From positions 1-52,055 of the forward strand of contig WYBS01000149.1 of assembly GCA_011525755.1 (NCBI GenBank): DNA of 52,055 nt, given 5' to 3'. A model generated the notes under the pieces. That model was not told where the DNA came from and ran no database searches. It worked only from the letters and a program-made list of their open reading frames with translations. A program made the position numbers and the translations under genes. Shown one piece after another: positions 35,527 through 43,334 of this stretch (position 1 is the stretch's first letter; every line of letters begins with the position of its first letter). The stretch is from Planctomycetaceae bacterium. Lineage in GTDB: Bacteria > Planctomycetota > PLA2.

Positions 35527-37014
35527 TTACTCCACTCTTCCGTGGAGGTACCAGCGGCGGCGGTTGGTGTCGCGGAAGACCCAGAGCCACTCCTCGCGCC
35601 TCGTGCGGGCGAAGTAGTACTCCCGCGCGACGCCGCCGCGCCACCAGCCGCCCGAGAGGATGTAAGGGCCCTTCAGGTCGTCCACCGCCGCGTCGCCGCG
35701 GCCGCGAAGCTGCCAGCCGTCCTCCTCGTGGCGCGGGCGGTGGGGGAGCGGGGACGGCGGGAGCCTCAGCCGCCGCACGAGCGTGCGCCGGACAAGGCGC
35801 GGCCTCGGCGCCGGGAGCTCCGGGAGCGGCAGCCACTCGAACGACGCCTCCGGGAGGTGCCCCTCGCGGAGCCCAGCCCGCGCGATCGCGCCGTCGCCGA
35901 ACTCCGCGCGCAGCCGCGCGAAGGCGCGTTTCTGCGCGGCGGGATCGCGGCGCACCTTCGCGGCGAAGAGGTCGAGCTGCGCCGCCGTCGCCTTCTCCCC
36001 TTCCGCGACCATCCCCACCTCGATCACACCGGAGGCGAGCGAGATCGACGAGAGGCGCAGGAGCACGAGGTCGAGGATCTGCCGCGCGTCGAGCGTCGGC
36101 GCCGCGGGCTTCAGCCGCTCGACGCGGCCGGGCCCGCGATCGAGCTTCAGCTCGAGGACGAGCGCCGCGAGCGCCTCCCGCCGCGCCGCGAGCCTTCCGA
36201 GCAGCCGGTCGAGCATCGGCTTCAGGAGGAAGAGGAGGCGCTGGACGTCGCTCTCGCCGTCGTCGAGGATCGCCTCCTCGCGGAGCGTCTCCTCGGCGGC
36301 CGCGGGCTGGACCGGCAGGTCGTCCCTGCCCGAGGCCGCGCGGAAGACGTGGAACACCTCCTCGCCGAAGCGATCGAGAAGCCCCGCGGGGGGCAGCCGC
36401 AGGAGGTCGCCGACCGTCCGCACGCCGAGGGCGAGGAGCGCGTCGCGAGCGTCGGGCGGGAGGGAAAGCCGCGCGAGCGGGACGCGCTTCAGCCGCGCGT
36501 GCTCCTCCTCCGGGCTCGCGAGCACCCACGCGCGCGGCTCCGGCAGCGCGCGCGCGAGCGCGTAGGCCGCGAAGCGGCGGAACGAGACCACCACGGCCGC
36601 GCGGAGGCCCGCCTCGAGGAGCGCGCCGCGGATGCGCACCGCCCAGAGCCGCAGCGAGGGGTAGAGGAGGTCGAGGCCCCGGCTGCCGATCCGGAAGACG
36701 CCGGGATCCTTCTCCGAAGGCTCGACGTCGGGCCCGAACGCGCGGAGTTTTCTTGCGACATCAAGAACGCCTTTCTCGATCTCCTGCGCCGTCACGACGC
36801 CCGCGCAGAGATGCGAGGCGAGCGCGAGCCCGGCGGCGTAGCGCATGCCGGGCAGGATGCCGCACGCCCGCGCGCGTTCGTCCGCCCAGAGGATCCGCGC
36901 CTGCGGCCGGTCCGCCTCGACGACGGCCACGGGGCGCCCCTGGAACGCGGGCTCGCGCTTCAGGAGGAGCTGGAGCGGGAAGTCGCGGATCTCGACGCAG
37001 GCGAGGCGGCTCAT
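35527..37014 (-). CDS. imuB: ImuB, catalytically inactive Y-family polymerase-like protein
   Basis: 495 residues. The N terminus [18 protein letters not shown] is typical of ImuB. The SxDE catalytic motif of true Y-family polymerases is replaced ([12 protein letters not shown]), as expected of ImuB, which bridges the replisome clamp and DnaE2. Helix-hairpin-helix region [21 protein letters not shown]-terminal tail with YILSGGWW and REYYFA, the conserved ImuB end. Starts 61 bp after the imuA stop; that gap contains two mini-repeat-like runs and no obvious ribosome binding site. Confidence 0.93.
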   Translation of the reverse strand: MSRLACVEIRDFPLQLLLKREPAFQGRPVAVVEADRPQARILWADERARACGILPGMRYAAGLALASHLCAGVVTAQEIEKGVLDVARKLRAFGPDVEPSEKDPGVFRIGSRGLDLLYPSLRLWAVRIRGALLEAGLRAAVVVSFRRFAAYALARALPEPRAWVLASPEEEHARLKRVPLARLSLPPDARDALLALGVRTVGDLLRLPPAGLLDRFGEEVFHVFRAASGRDDLPVQPAAAEETLREEAILDDGESDVQRLLFLLKPMLDRLLGRLAARREALAALVLELKLDRGPGRVERLKPAAPTLDARQILDLVLLRLSSISLASGVIEVGMVAEGEKATAAQLDLFAAKVRRDPAAQKRAFARLRAEFGDGAIARAGLREGHLPEASFEWLPLPELPAPRPRLVRRTLVRRLRLPPSPLPHRPRHEEDGWQLRGRGDAAVDDLKGPYILSGGWWRGGVAREYYFARTRREEWLWVFRDTNRRRWYLHGRVE

Positions 37015-37075
37015 GGGAGGTCATCGGTGGGGGGGGCGGGGGCCGCCGCCAGGTGCCATGCCCCCGGACCCCCCC

Positions 37076-37681
37076 CTACATCAATCCCGGCGGCCCGCCG
37101 CACACCTCCGTGTGCGTCCAGCCCGGCGCGCGCCGCTTGTCCTTCATGACCACCACCTCGCAGGCGAACTCGTCGGGTCCCGTCCGCCGCCGGCGCGCGT
37201 GGCAGCGGAGCGAAACGAGGGAGCCGATCGACGGCGCGCGGTCGCTCTTGTCGGTCAGGAAGAGGATCAGGACGCCGTGCTTTCCCGCGAGGGCGAGGAG
37301 CCGCGAGAGCGCCGCGAGCGGCAGGCGCGCCGCGCCGAGGTCGACGACGACGAGGCCGAAGCCGCCCGAGCGCGCGAGCTGGTCGGCGGCGCGCGGGAGC
37401 GCCCCCGGGTCGGGCACGCGCACGATCGCGAGGGCCGCGAGGTCGATGCCGCCCGCCGCCGCGTCCGGCGGGAAGAAGGTCTCCGTCACGGGCGTGACCC
37501 ACGCCGCGGGCTCGCCCAGGAGCTGCGCCTGCCGGACGAGGCCGAGCGCGACCGTCAGCGAGGCCGAGTCCTCGGCGCCCGAGATCTCGACGAGGCGGCC
37601 CGAAAGCCCCTCCAGCGTCCACGCCGACGGCTCGTGGCGGAGGCCTCCTGCCCCCGCCGCGACGCGCGCGGGAAGGCTCAC
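37076..37681 (-). CDS. imuA: ImuA (SulA/RecA-like cassette protein)
   Basis: 201 residues, GTG start overlapping the lexA TGA as GTGA. RecA-like core pattern without a standard Walker A: GRLVEISGAEDSASLTVALG in the P-loop place, GEPAAWVTPVTETFFPPDAA, GLVVVDLGAARLP in the Walker B place, and LILFLTDKSDRAP. This agrees with ImuA, which interacts with RecA and ImuB. Assignment rests on the motif order and the lexA-imuA-imuB-dnaE2 context. Confidence 0.85.
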   Translation of the reverse strand: MSLPARVAAGAGGLRHEPSAWTLEGLSGRLVEISGAEDSASLTVALGLVRQAQLLGEPAAWVTPVTETFFPPDAAAGGIDLAALAIVRVPDPGALPRAADQLARSGGFGLVVVDLGAARLPLAALSRLLALAGKHGVLILFLTDKSDRAPSIGSLVSLRCHARRRRTGPDEFACEVVVMKDKRRAPGWTHTEVCGGPPGLM

Positions 37682-38259
37682 GTGACGCGCCTCCGCACCT
37701 CCACGACCTTGCCGAGGATGCGCAGCTCCTTCGGCACGATGGGGCGGAAGGCCGGGTTCCTCGGCCGCAGCTCGATTCGCTTGCCGCCGCGGTGGAGCAC
37801 CTTCACCGTCGCCTCGTCGCCGACGAGCGCGACGACGATGTCGCCGTTCTTCGCCGTCGCCTGCTGCCGCACGAGGACGAGGTCGCCGTCGAGGATTCCC
37901 GCGTCGCGCATGCTCTGGCCGCGCACGCGCAGGCCGAAGAGGCCGTGGCCGCCCTCGACCGCCTCGTACCCGTCGATGTCCTCGGCCGCGAACGAGAGCC
38001 CGCCCGCGACGACGCGGCCCACCACGGGCACCGCCGCCGCCTGCGCCCCGCCGACCACGCGGTACCCGCGCGCGCCGGGCATCTTCTCGAGACGGCCGTC
38101 GCGCGCGAGCCGCTCGAGATGCTCGCGCGCCGTCTGTGCCGAGCGGAATCCGAGATGGTCCCGGATCTCCGCCATCGTGGGGGGACGGCCTTCGAGGAGC
38201 TTCTCCTGGACGAAGCGGAAGACCTTCTCGCGAGTCTGGCCGGGGGGTGTCTTGCCCAT
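37678..38259 (-). CDS. lexA: LexA-type SOS repressor
   Basis: 193 residues. N-terminal winged HTH with TMAEIRDHLGFRSAQTAREHL, then an S24 peptidase-like domain with the self-cleavage pair Ala85-Gly86 (VVAGG), nucleophile Ser116 (RGQSM) and Lys153 (ATVKV). RecA filaments would stimulate its cleavage. It starts the mutagenesis cassette, overlapping imuA. An AT-rich palindrome over its promoter is the likely self-operator. The ATG at 38259 follows GGAG by about 10 nt. Confidence 0.96.
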   Translation of the reverse strand: MGKTPPGQTREKVFRFVQEKLLEGRPPTMAEIRDHLGFRSAQTAREHLERLARDGRLEKMPGARGYRVVGGAQAAAVPVVGRVVAGGLSFAAEDIDGYEAVEGGHGLFGLRVRGQSMRDAGILDGDLVLVRQQATAKNGDIVVALVGDEATVKVLHRGGKRIELRPRNPAFRPIVPKELRILGKVVEVRRRVT

Positions 38260-38274
38260 GGTTCTTTTCTCCGT

Positions 38275-38293
38275 TCCCATAAAATATATGGGA
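38275..38293. promoter_or_regulatory. Candidate LexA operator, lexA / HEAT-VWA divergent promoter
   Basis: TCCCATAAAATATATGGGA: arms TCCCATA/TATGGGA around a 5-bp AT centre, strikingly AT-rich for this genome. It lies 16-34 bp before the lexA ATG and about 55 bp before the divergent HEAT/VWA gene, overlapping the only -10-like sequences. Confidence 0.6.
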
Positions 38294-38347
38294 CGTGGGG
38301 GACGGAAGGGAAGGGGGTGGGGGGAAGGGCGCGTAGGATAAGGCGGA

Positions 38348-39880
38348 ATGGGCTCCCGGCGGGCGTTCCTCTGCCTCGCCCTCCTCGGCCCCGCGGCCGC
38401 AGGGGGCGCCGAGGAGGACGCGAGGCGTCTCTGGACCGAGTACCAGCAGCTCCGCCCGGTGGAGGGGTGGAAGGCCTTCGACCGCCGCCTCGACATCCTG
38501 CGCTCCCTCGGCGGCTGCGACTGCGACCGGTCCCGGAAGGCGCTCCTCCAGCTCGTGCGCACGTCGCGGTCGGGCGACGAGCGGCTCCTCTCGATCCTCT
38601 CGCTCGGCAGGCTCCTCGACCTCGACACGGCGAAGGATCTCCTGAAGCTCGTCGAGCGGAGGCCGGAGCCCGCGATCGCGCAGGCGCTCGCCGACGCCTT
38701 CGCCGGCACGAAGCGAGCCGACGTGATCGCGTGGCTCGGCGCGGAGGCCCTCGACACGAAGCAGCCCGAGGTCCTGCGCGCGTGCCTCGAGGCGCTCCGG
38801 CGCCTGAAGGCGGCGGAGGCGGCCGCGAAGGTCCTCGCGATCCACGGGAAGAGCGAGGACGTCGCCATCCTGAACGAGGCGACCCGGGCGCTCGGAGTCA
38901 TGGGGGGTCCGGGGGCGCGGGCGGCGCTCCTCTCCGCGGCCGCGCACGCGGACTTCCGCGTGCGGCTCGCGGCGGCGGAGACGCTCCCCGGCCTCGCGTC
39001 GGGCGACGAGCAGAGCCTCGCCGCCGTGCGCGCGCTGCTCGAGGACCCGGAGCCGGGCGTCCGCCGCGCCGCGATCGCGGCATCCGCCGGCGCCATGCTC
39101 GAGGCCCTTGTGCCCGATCTCGTCGCGCTGCTCGGGGAGGACCAGCGGTTGCGCACGCGCGAGGCCGCGCGGCTCGCGCTCAGGAAGCTCTGCGGTCCCG
39201 ACTTCGGCCACGACGCGTCGGCGTGGCGGGAGTGGCTGAGGACGCGCGAGGGGGGCGACGCCGCGGACGCGGCGAAAAGGATCACCTTCGCGCAGTACTA
39301 CGGCCTCTCCATCAACTCCGACCGCATCCTGTTCCTCGTGGACGTGTCGGGGTCGATGAGCTGGCCCTGGCGCAAGGAGCCGAAGCGGATCGAGGTGGCG
39401 AGGAGAGAGCTCGTCCGCGTGCTCAAGGAGATGCCGAGGGGGAGCCTCTTCAACGTGATCCTCTTCTCGACGAAGGTCCGCGCGTGGCAGGAGGCGGAGG
39501 TCCTGGCCGACGCCCGCAACGTGCAGGCCGCGATCGCGTGGGCGGAGAGGAACCTCAAGGATCCCGAGGGGGACACCTACGTCTACGACGCTCTCGAGAG
39601 GGCCTTCTCGAGGAACCCGCAGTTCGACACGATCTTCCTGCTCTCCGACGGGCAGCCGAGCCACGGGCCCTTCGCGTCGCCCGAGGGGATCCTCGCGTGC
39701 GTCAAGGTGTGGAACCGCTACCGCGGCGCGGTCATCCACACGGTCGGCCTCACGCTCGAGGACCTCGACCGCGGCATGCCGAACCTCGCCGAGGACCTGC
39801 GGCTCATGAGGATGTTCGTGGAGGGCCTCGCCGCGGGCACCGGCGGCGAGTGCCGCATGGTCCTCCAGCCGCCGCGGTAG
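38348..39880 (+). CDS. Exported HEAT-repeat and von Willebrand A domain protein
   Basis: 510 residues with a signal peptide (MGSRRAFLCLALLGPAAAGG). Residues ~40-310 form HEAT-like helical repeats (LLSILSLGRLL, RVRLAAAETLPGL, GVRRAAIAASAGA). Residues ~325-510 form a VWA domain with the MIDAS motif DVSGSMS (about 332), a Thr (EGDTYVYDAL) and LLSDGQPSHG. Likely an envelope adhesion or scaffold protein. Divergent from lexA and sharing its promoter region, so it may respond to DNA damage; this is inference. A mini-repeat encodes GGPG near residue 187. Confidence 0.87.
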   Translation: MGSRRAFLCLALLGPAAAGGAEEDARRLWTEYQQLRPVEGWKAFDRRLDILRSLGGCDCDRSRKALLQLVRTSRSGDERLLSILSLGRLLDLDTAKDLLKLVERRPEPAIAQALADAFAGTKRADVIAWLGAEALDTKQPEVLRACLEALRRLKAAEAAAKVLAIHGKSEDVAILNEATRALGVMGGPGARAALLSAAAHADFRVRLAAAETLPGLASGDEQSLAAVRALLEDPEPGVRRAAIAASAGAMLEALVPDLVALLGEDQRLRTREAARLALRKLCGPDFGHDASAWREWLRTREGGDAADAAKRITFAQYYGLSINSDRILFLVDVSGSMSWPWRKEPKRIEVARRELVRVLKEMPRGSLFNVILFSTKVRAWQEAEVLADARNVQAAIAWAERNLKDPEGDTYVYDALERAFSRNPQFDTIFLLSDGQPSHGPFASPEGILACVKVWNRYRGAVIHTVGLTLEDLDRGMPNLAEDLRLMRMFVEGLAAGTGGECRMVLQPPR

Positions 39881-39907
39881 CTTCGCGGGCAGGTGCCGCG
39901 CGGGGGA

Positions 39908-40573
39908 TCAGTCCGGCCCGGCCGGCGCCTTCTGGGGATCGAACGGGCCGGGCATCGCGTCGAGGTCATGGAGCGGCGTCCCGCCGAGGCCGTCGCACCA
40001 GCGGCGGTAGTGGAGGATGAGGATGTACTTGATGTACTTCCAGTCCGTGCCCGGCCGGATGCACGCCTTGCCTTTCGCGTCGAGATAGCCGTCCATCTCG
40101 CGCAGGCACTGGTCCGCGAGCAGCAGCGCGGACTCGACGAGCCGCTCCTCCATCGAGTCGACATCCGTGATCGTGTCCCGGATCGCCGCCATCTTGCCGA
40201 GGATCGGGAGGAACGCGGGCTTGCCGATCGCCGCGAGCCTCGTCTTCGCCTCGAGCGAGTCGCGGCCTGCGGTCGGATCGAGGAGGATCGCGACGAGCTT
40301 GTCGATCTCCTTCCGGAGCTCCACGGGCGTCGCGTCGAGGTGGCCGAGCGTGGCCGGCGGGTCGTACTTGCCCATGGCGCGCCTCGACGCAGGGACGGCG
40401 GGCGGCTTCTCCTCCACCGGCGCCGGCTCCGCGGGGGGCGTCGGCGAAGCCGGCTCTGCGGGCGCCTCCCGCGCGGGGAGGGGCTCGGCCCTCGGCTCCG
40501 GGGCAGGCTCGGTCTCGTGCGCGGGGCGCGCGCAGCCCGTGAGGACCGCGAGGGCGAGGGCACCGTGCCGCAT
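39908..40573 (-). CDS. Lipoprotein of unknown function with Pro/Ala/Glu-rich linker
   Basis: 221 residues from the ATG at 40573. Leader MRHGALALAVLTGCARPA (Cys14), then a ~45-residue Pro/Ala/Glu linker, typical of spacers that span the periplasm, then a helical C-terminal domain (HLDATPVELRKEIDKLVAIL, WKYIKYILILHYRRW). I do not recognise the domain. Convergent with the HEAT/VWA gene (27-bp gap). Upstream gap 40574-40819 holds a mini-repeat and the promoter of the peptide cluster. Confidence 0.65.
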   Translation of the reverse strand: MRHGALALAVLTGCARPAHETEPAPEPRAEPLPAREAPAEPASPTPPAEPAPVEEKPPAVPASRRAMGKYDPPATLGHLDATPVELRKEIDKLVAILLDPTAGRDSLEAKTRLAAIGKPAFLPILGKMAAIRDTITDVDSMEERLVESALLLADQCLREMDGYLDAKGKACIRPGTDWKYIKYILILHYRRWCDGLGGTPLHDLDAMPGPFDPQKAPAGPD

Positions 40574-40608
40574 CCCTTGAGGAACGGCGAGGGCGGGGCG
40601 CGGTTCGA

Positions 40609-40629
40609 CCCTCCCCCCGGCCCCCTCCC
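40609..40629 (-). repeat. G-quadruplex-prone mini-repeat copy
   Basis: CCCTCCCCCCGG-CCCCCTCCC on plus, about 36 bp before the lipoprotein start codon (minus strand). Confidence 0.7.
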
Positions 40630-40758
40630 ATCCCTGCCGGTGTCCCGGAACGGGCCGGCGGCGCGGATTCCTCGCCCGCGGCCGGCGGCTCGGGCATGGC
40701 GTGTGCATCCGGATGGACACTCGCGGAAAGATCGCTTTTTTTCACCGTGCAGGCGCCG

Positions 40759-40787
40759 TTGCGCCCCCGGAAGGACCGGGCTATAAG
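40759..40787 (+). promoter_or_regulatory. Candidate promoter of the HPr-rel-A peptide cluster
   Basis: TTGCGC (40759-40764), 17-bp spacer, TATAAG (40782-40787). The expected transcript start is about 26 nt before the peptide ATG. Confidence 0.45.
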
Positions 40788-40819
40788 GGCAAAGAGTCTG
40801 AGCTACATAGGGTTGGAAA

Positions 40820-41077
40820 ATGAACGACAAGCAGAACGAGACGAGGGGCGAGACGGTCGAGGCGGCGGTCGTGCGCAGGAGGAACCTGCTCAAGAGGAGC
40901 GTGGTCCTCGGTGTCCCGCTGCTCCTGACTCTGCCCGGCAAGTCGTTCGCGCAGAGCACGCCGGGCGGCTCCGGCGGCACGTCGGGCAACATGTCGGGCG
41001 GGGCCGGCGGAGCCCTGACGGGGCCCAAGACCCAGCGCGGCCGCCGCGGACGTCACCGGCGCCGCCGCCACGATTGA
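40820..41077 (+). CDS. Small peptide with Tat-like leader and Gly/Ser-rich tail, candidate HPr-rel-A substrate
   Basis: 85 residues in three parts: an acidic polar head (1-18), an Arg-Arg-Arg plus hydrophobic segment (RRRNLLKRSVVLGVPLLLTL then PGKSFAQS, about 19-46) resembling a Tat or leader sequence ending at AQ-S, and a Gly/Ser/Thr-rich tail (STPGGSGGTSGNMSGGAGG) finishing in a basic Arg/His stretch. It is first in a four-gene run and overlaps the PqqD-like gene. Leader-plus-repetitive-core architecture beside a PqqD-like protein and an HprK-like kinase suggests a post-translationally modified peptide. That function is inference. Confidence 0.7.
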   Translation: MNDKQNETRGETVEAAVVRRRNLLKRSVVLGVPLLLTLPGKSFAQSTPGGSGGTSGNMSGGAGGALTGPKTQRGRRGRHRRRRHD

Positions 41078-41328
41078 CGGTCTGGCGCCTTCGCGACCCG
41101 TCCTCGCTCCACGCGCGCTCGTGGGAGGACGGCGTGATCGTCTTCCACGCGCCGTCGGGCGACACGCACCTGCTCGAGCCGGCGACCGGCGCCGCGCTGC
41201 TGCTCCTGCGCGAAGGACCGAGCGATGTCCCGGCCATGGTCCGCGCCTCGGGCGGCGGCGCCGACGTGGCGCTCCTCGAGCGACTCCTCGCGGAGCTCGA
41301 GGACCTGGGCGTCGTGGAGCGCGCATGA
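41074..41328 (+). CDS. PqqD-family protein of the HPr-rel-A system
   Basis: 84 residues, TTG start inside the peptide gene's last codons (TTGA overlap). WRLRDPSSLHARSWEDGVIV and THLLEPATGAALLLLREGP have the PqqD-fold pattern; PqqD-like (RRE) domains bind leader peptides in many peptide-modification systems. Its stop overlaps the kinase start as ATGA. The tight coupling of all three genes argues for a shared function. Confidence 0.8.
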   Translation: MTVWRLRDPSSLHARSWEDGVIVFHAPSGDTHLLEPATGAALLLLREGPSDVPAMVRASGGGADVALLERLLAELEDLGVVERA

Positions 41329-42239
41329 GGGTGGAGGATCTCGACCCGCCCGCGTTCCGCGAGCGTCTGCGCGGCGAGGGCGTGAGGCTCCGCACGGGCC
41401 CGTTCGTGACCTCGCTCCGCACGACCTACAAGGAGCTCGCGGACGCGATCCACTGCGTCTACCTGGACCACGAGATCGAGGAGGGAGGATTCGCGGACTT
41501 CCACGTCGCGATCGTCCCGCCGCGGGGGATCCGCCGCTGGATCCGAAGCCAGGCGCTCTTCCTGCTCGACGGCTGGCCGCTCTTCGAGCCCTATCCCGGC
41601 GATCTCACGATGCCGCTCTTCGAGTGGGGGCTCAACTGGTGCTTCGGGGGTGCGGGGCACGAGTACCTGATCCTCCACGCGGCGGTCCTCGAGCGCGACG
41701 GGCGCGCGCTCCTCATGCCCGCGAAGCCGGGCGTCGGCAAGAGCACGCTCTGCGCGGCGCTCGCGCACCGCGGATGGCGGCTGCTCTCCGACGAGATGGC
41801 GCTCCTCCGCCCGTCGGACGGGATGGTCCTCCCGATCCCGCGTCCGATCGGGCTCAAGGAGGAGTCGATCGAGGTGATCCGGCGGTTCGTCCCCGAGGCG
41901 AAGTTCGGACCTCTCTGGCACGGGACCGTCAAGGGCACGGTCGCGCACCTGCGGCCGCCGGCCGACGCGGTGCGGCGCGCGCGGGAGCCCGCGACGCCCG
42001 CGTGGATCGTGTTCCCGTCGTGGCGGCGGGGCGTCCCGGCGCGGTTCGCGCCGCACGGCCGCGCCGACGCGTTCCTCCGCTGCGCGGACCACGGCCTCAA
42101 CTACGCGGCGCTCGGCCTCCGCGGATTCGAGACGCTCGCGGCGCTCGTGGACCGGTGCCGGTGCCTCGAGTTCGAGTACGGCGAGCTCGCGGAGGCGGTC
42201 GCGGCGTTCGAGCGCCTCGCGTCGGAGCCCGCGGGATAG
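41325..42239 (+). CDS. HprK-related kinase A
   Basis: 304 residues. N-terminal ~90 residues are specific to this subgroup. A kinase core related to HPr(Ser) kinase follows: P-loop PAKPGVGKST (about 131-140) and the SDEMALL motif in place of the HprK Asp-rich motif. HprK homologues phosphorylate Ser on proteins, and relatives in lasso-peptide clusters phosphorylate the peptide's Ser. Coupled to PqqD by ATGA and 24 bp before the nucleotidyltransferase. Confidence 0.88.
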   Translation: MRVEDLDPPAFRERLRGEGVRLRTGPFVTSLRTTYKELADAIHCVYLDHEIEEGGFADFHVAIVPPRGIRRWIRSQALFLLDGWPLFEPYPGDLTMPLFEWGLNWCFGGAGHEYLILHAAVLERDGRALLMPAKPGVGKSTLCAALAHRGWRLLSDEMALLRPSDGMVLPIPRPIGLKEESIEVIRRFVPEAKFGPLWHGTVKGTVAHLRPPADAVRRAREPATPAWIVFPSWRRGVPARFAPHGRADAFLRCADHGLNYAALGLRGFETLAALVDRCRCLEFEYGELAEAVAAFERLASEPAG

Positions 42240-42263
42240 ATCTGCGGTAGGCTCATCCGCCCC

Positions 42264-43334
42264 ATGGCCGGCCCGCTCCTCGACGCGATCCTCGATCCCG
42301 CCTCGGCGGCGGGCCTCGACGCGGCCTCGTGGGATCTCCTGCTGAGGCAGGCGCGCGCGGGGAAGCTCCACGCGCGGCTCGCCGCGACGCTCCTCGACCG
42401 GGGGCTCCTGGACAAGGTCGTCGAGCCCGTGCGCGCCCGGCTTCTCGCCTACGCGACGATGTCGGACACGCACGACCGCGGCGCGCGCTGGGAGGTGGAC
42501 CGGATCGCGGCCGCGCTCCGGGGCGTGGACACGCCCGTCGTGCTCCTGAAGGGCGCCGCGTACCTCATGTCGGGGCTCCCGGTCGCCCGCGGGCGCCTCG
42601 CCGACGACGTGGACATCCTCGTCCCGAAGGCGCGGATCGGCGAGGTGGAGCAGGCGCTCCTCGCCCACGGCTGGCAGCCGCTGAAGGTCGATCCCTACGA
42701 CCAGAGGTACTACCGCCGCTACATGCACGAACTCCCGCCGCTCCGCCACGCGCGCCGCCACTCGACGATCGACGTCCACCACACGATCCTGCCGGAGACG
42801 AGCCGGCTCCGGCCCGACGCGGCGGAGCTGATCCGCGGCGCGACGCCGCTCCGGGGCGGCGGCCCCGTGCACGTCCTCCGCCCGACGGACATGGTCCTGC
42901 ACGGGGCGGCGCACCTCTTCCACGACGGAAGCCTCGACGGCGGGCTCCGGGACCTCGTCGACCTCGACGACCTGCTGCGCCACTTCGCGAGGGATCCCGC
43001 GTTCTGGGACGAGCTCCTCCCGCGCGCGGGCGGCCTGAACCTCGGCCGCCCGCTCTTCTACACGCTCCGGTACGCGAAGCGTTTCCTCGGGACGCCTGTG
43101 CCGGCGGACGCGCTCGCGGCCGCGGGGGCGCACCGCCCCGGCCGTCTCGCGCTCGCGCTGATGGACCGGCTCGTCCCCGCGGCGCTCCTGCCCGTGGACC
43201 CCGACCGCCCGGGCGGCGGGTTCCGGCGGTGGCTCCTCTACGTGCGCTCGCACTGGCTCCGGATGCCGCCGCATCTTCTCGCCTGGCACCTCTCGACGAA
43301 GGGGCTGAAGCGCCTCTTCGGCAAGCCCGGCTAG
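42264..43334 (+). CDS. Nucleotidyltransferase-family protein (NTP_transf_5) of the HPr-rel-A system
   Basis: 356 residues. VVLLKGAAYL and RLADDVDILVP fit the LKG...D-D-(V/I)-D-L-V motif of NTP_transf_5 proteins, which recur with HprK-like kinases in peptide-maturation and exopolysaccharide loci. The remainder is helical with conserved His (VHHTILPE and VLHGAAHLFH). Its stop codon TAG shares the palindrome CTAG with the stop of the convergent peroxidase gene. Confidence 0.85.
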   Translation: MAGPLLDAILDPASAAGLDAASWDLLLRQARAGKLHARLAATLLDRGLLDKVVEPVRARLLAYATMSDTHDRGARWEVDRIAAALRGVDTPVVLLKGAAYLMSGLPVARGRLADDVDILVPKARIGEVEQALLAHGWQPLKVDPYDQRYYRRYMHELPPLRHARRHSTIDVHHTILPETSRLRPDAAELIRGATPLRGGGPVHVLRPTDMVLHGAAHLFHDGSLDGGLRDLVDLDDLLRHFARDPAFWDELLPRAGGLNLGRPLFYTLRYAKRFLGTPVPADALAAAGAHRPGRLALALMDRLVPAALLPVDPDRPGGGFRRWLLYVRSHWLRMPPHLLAWHLSTKGLKRLFGKPG

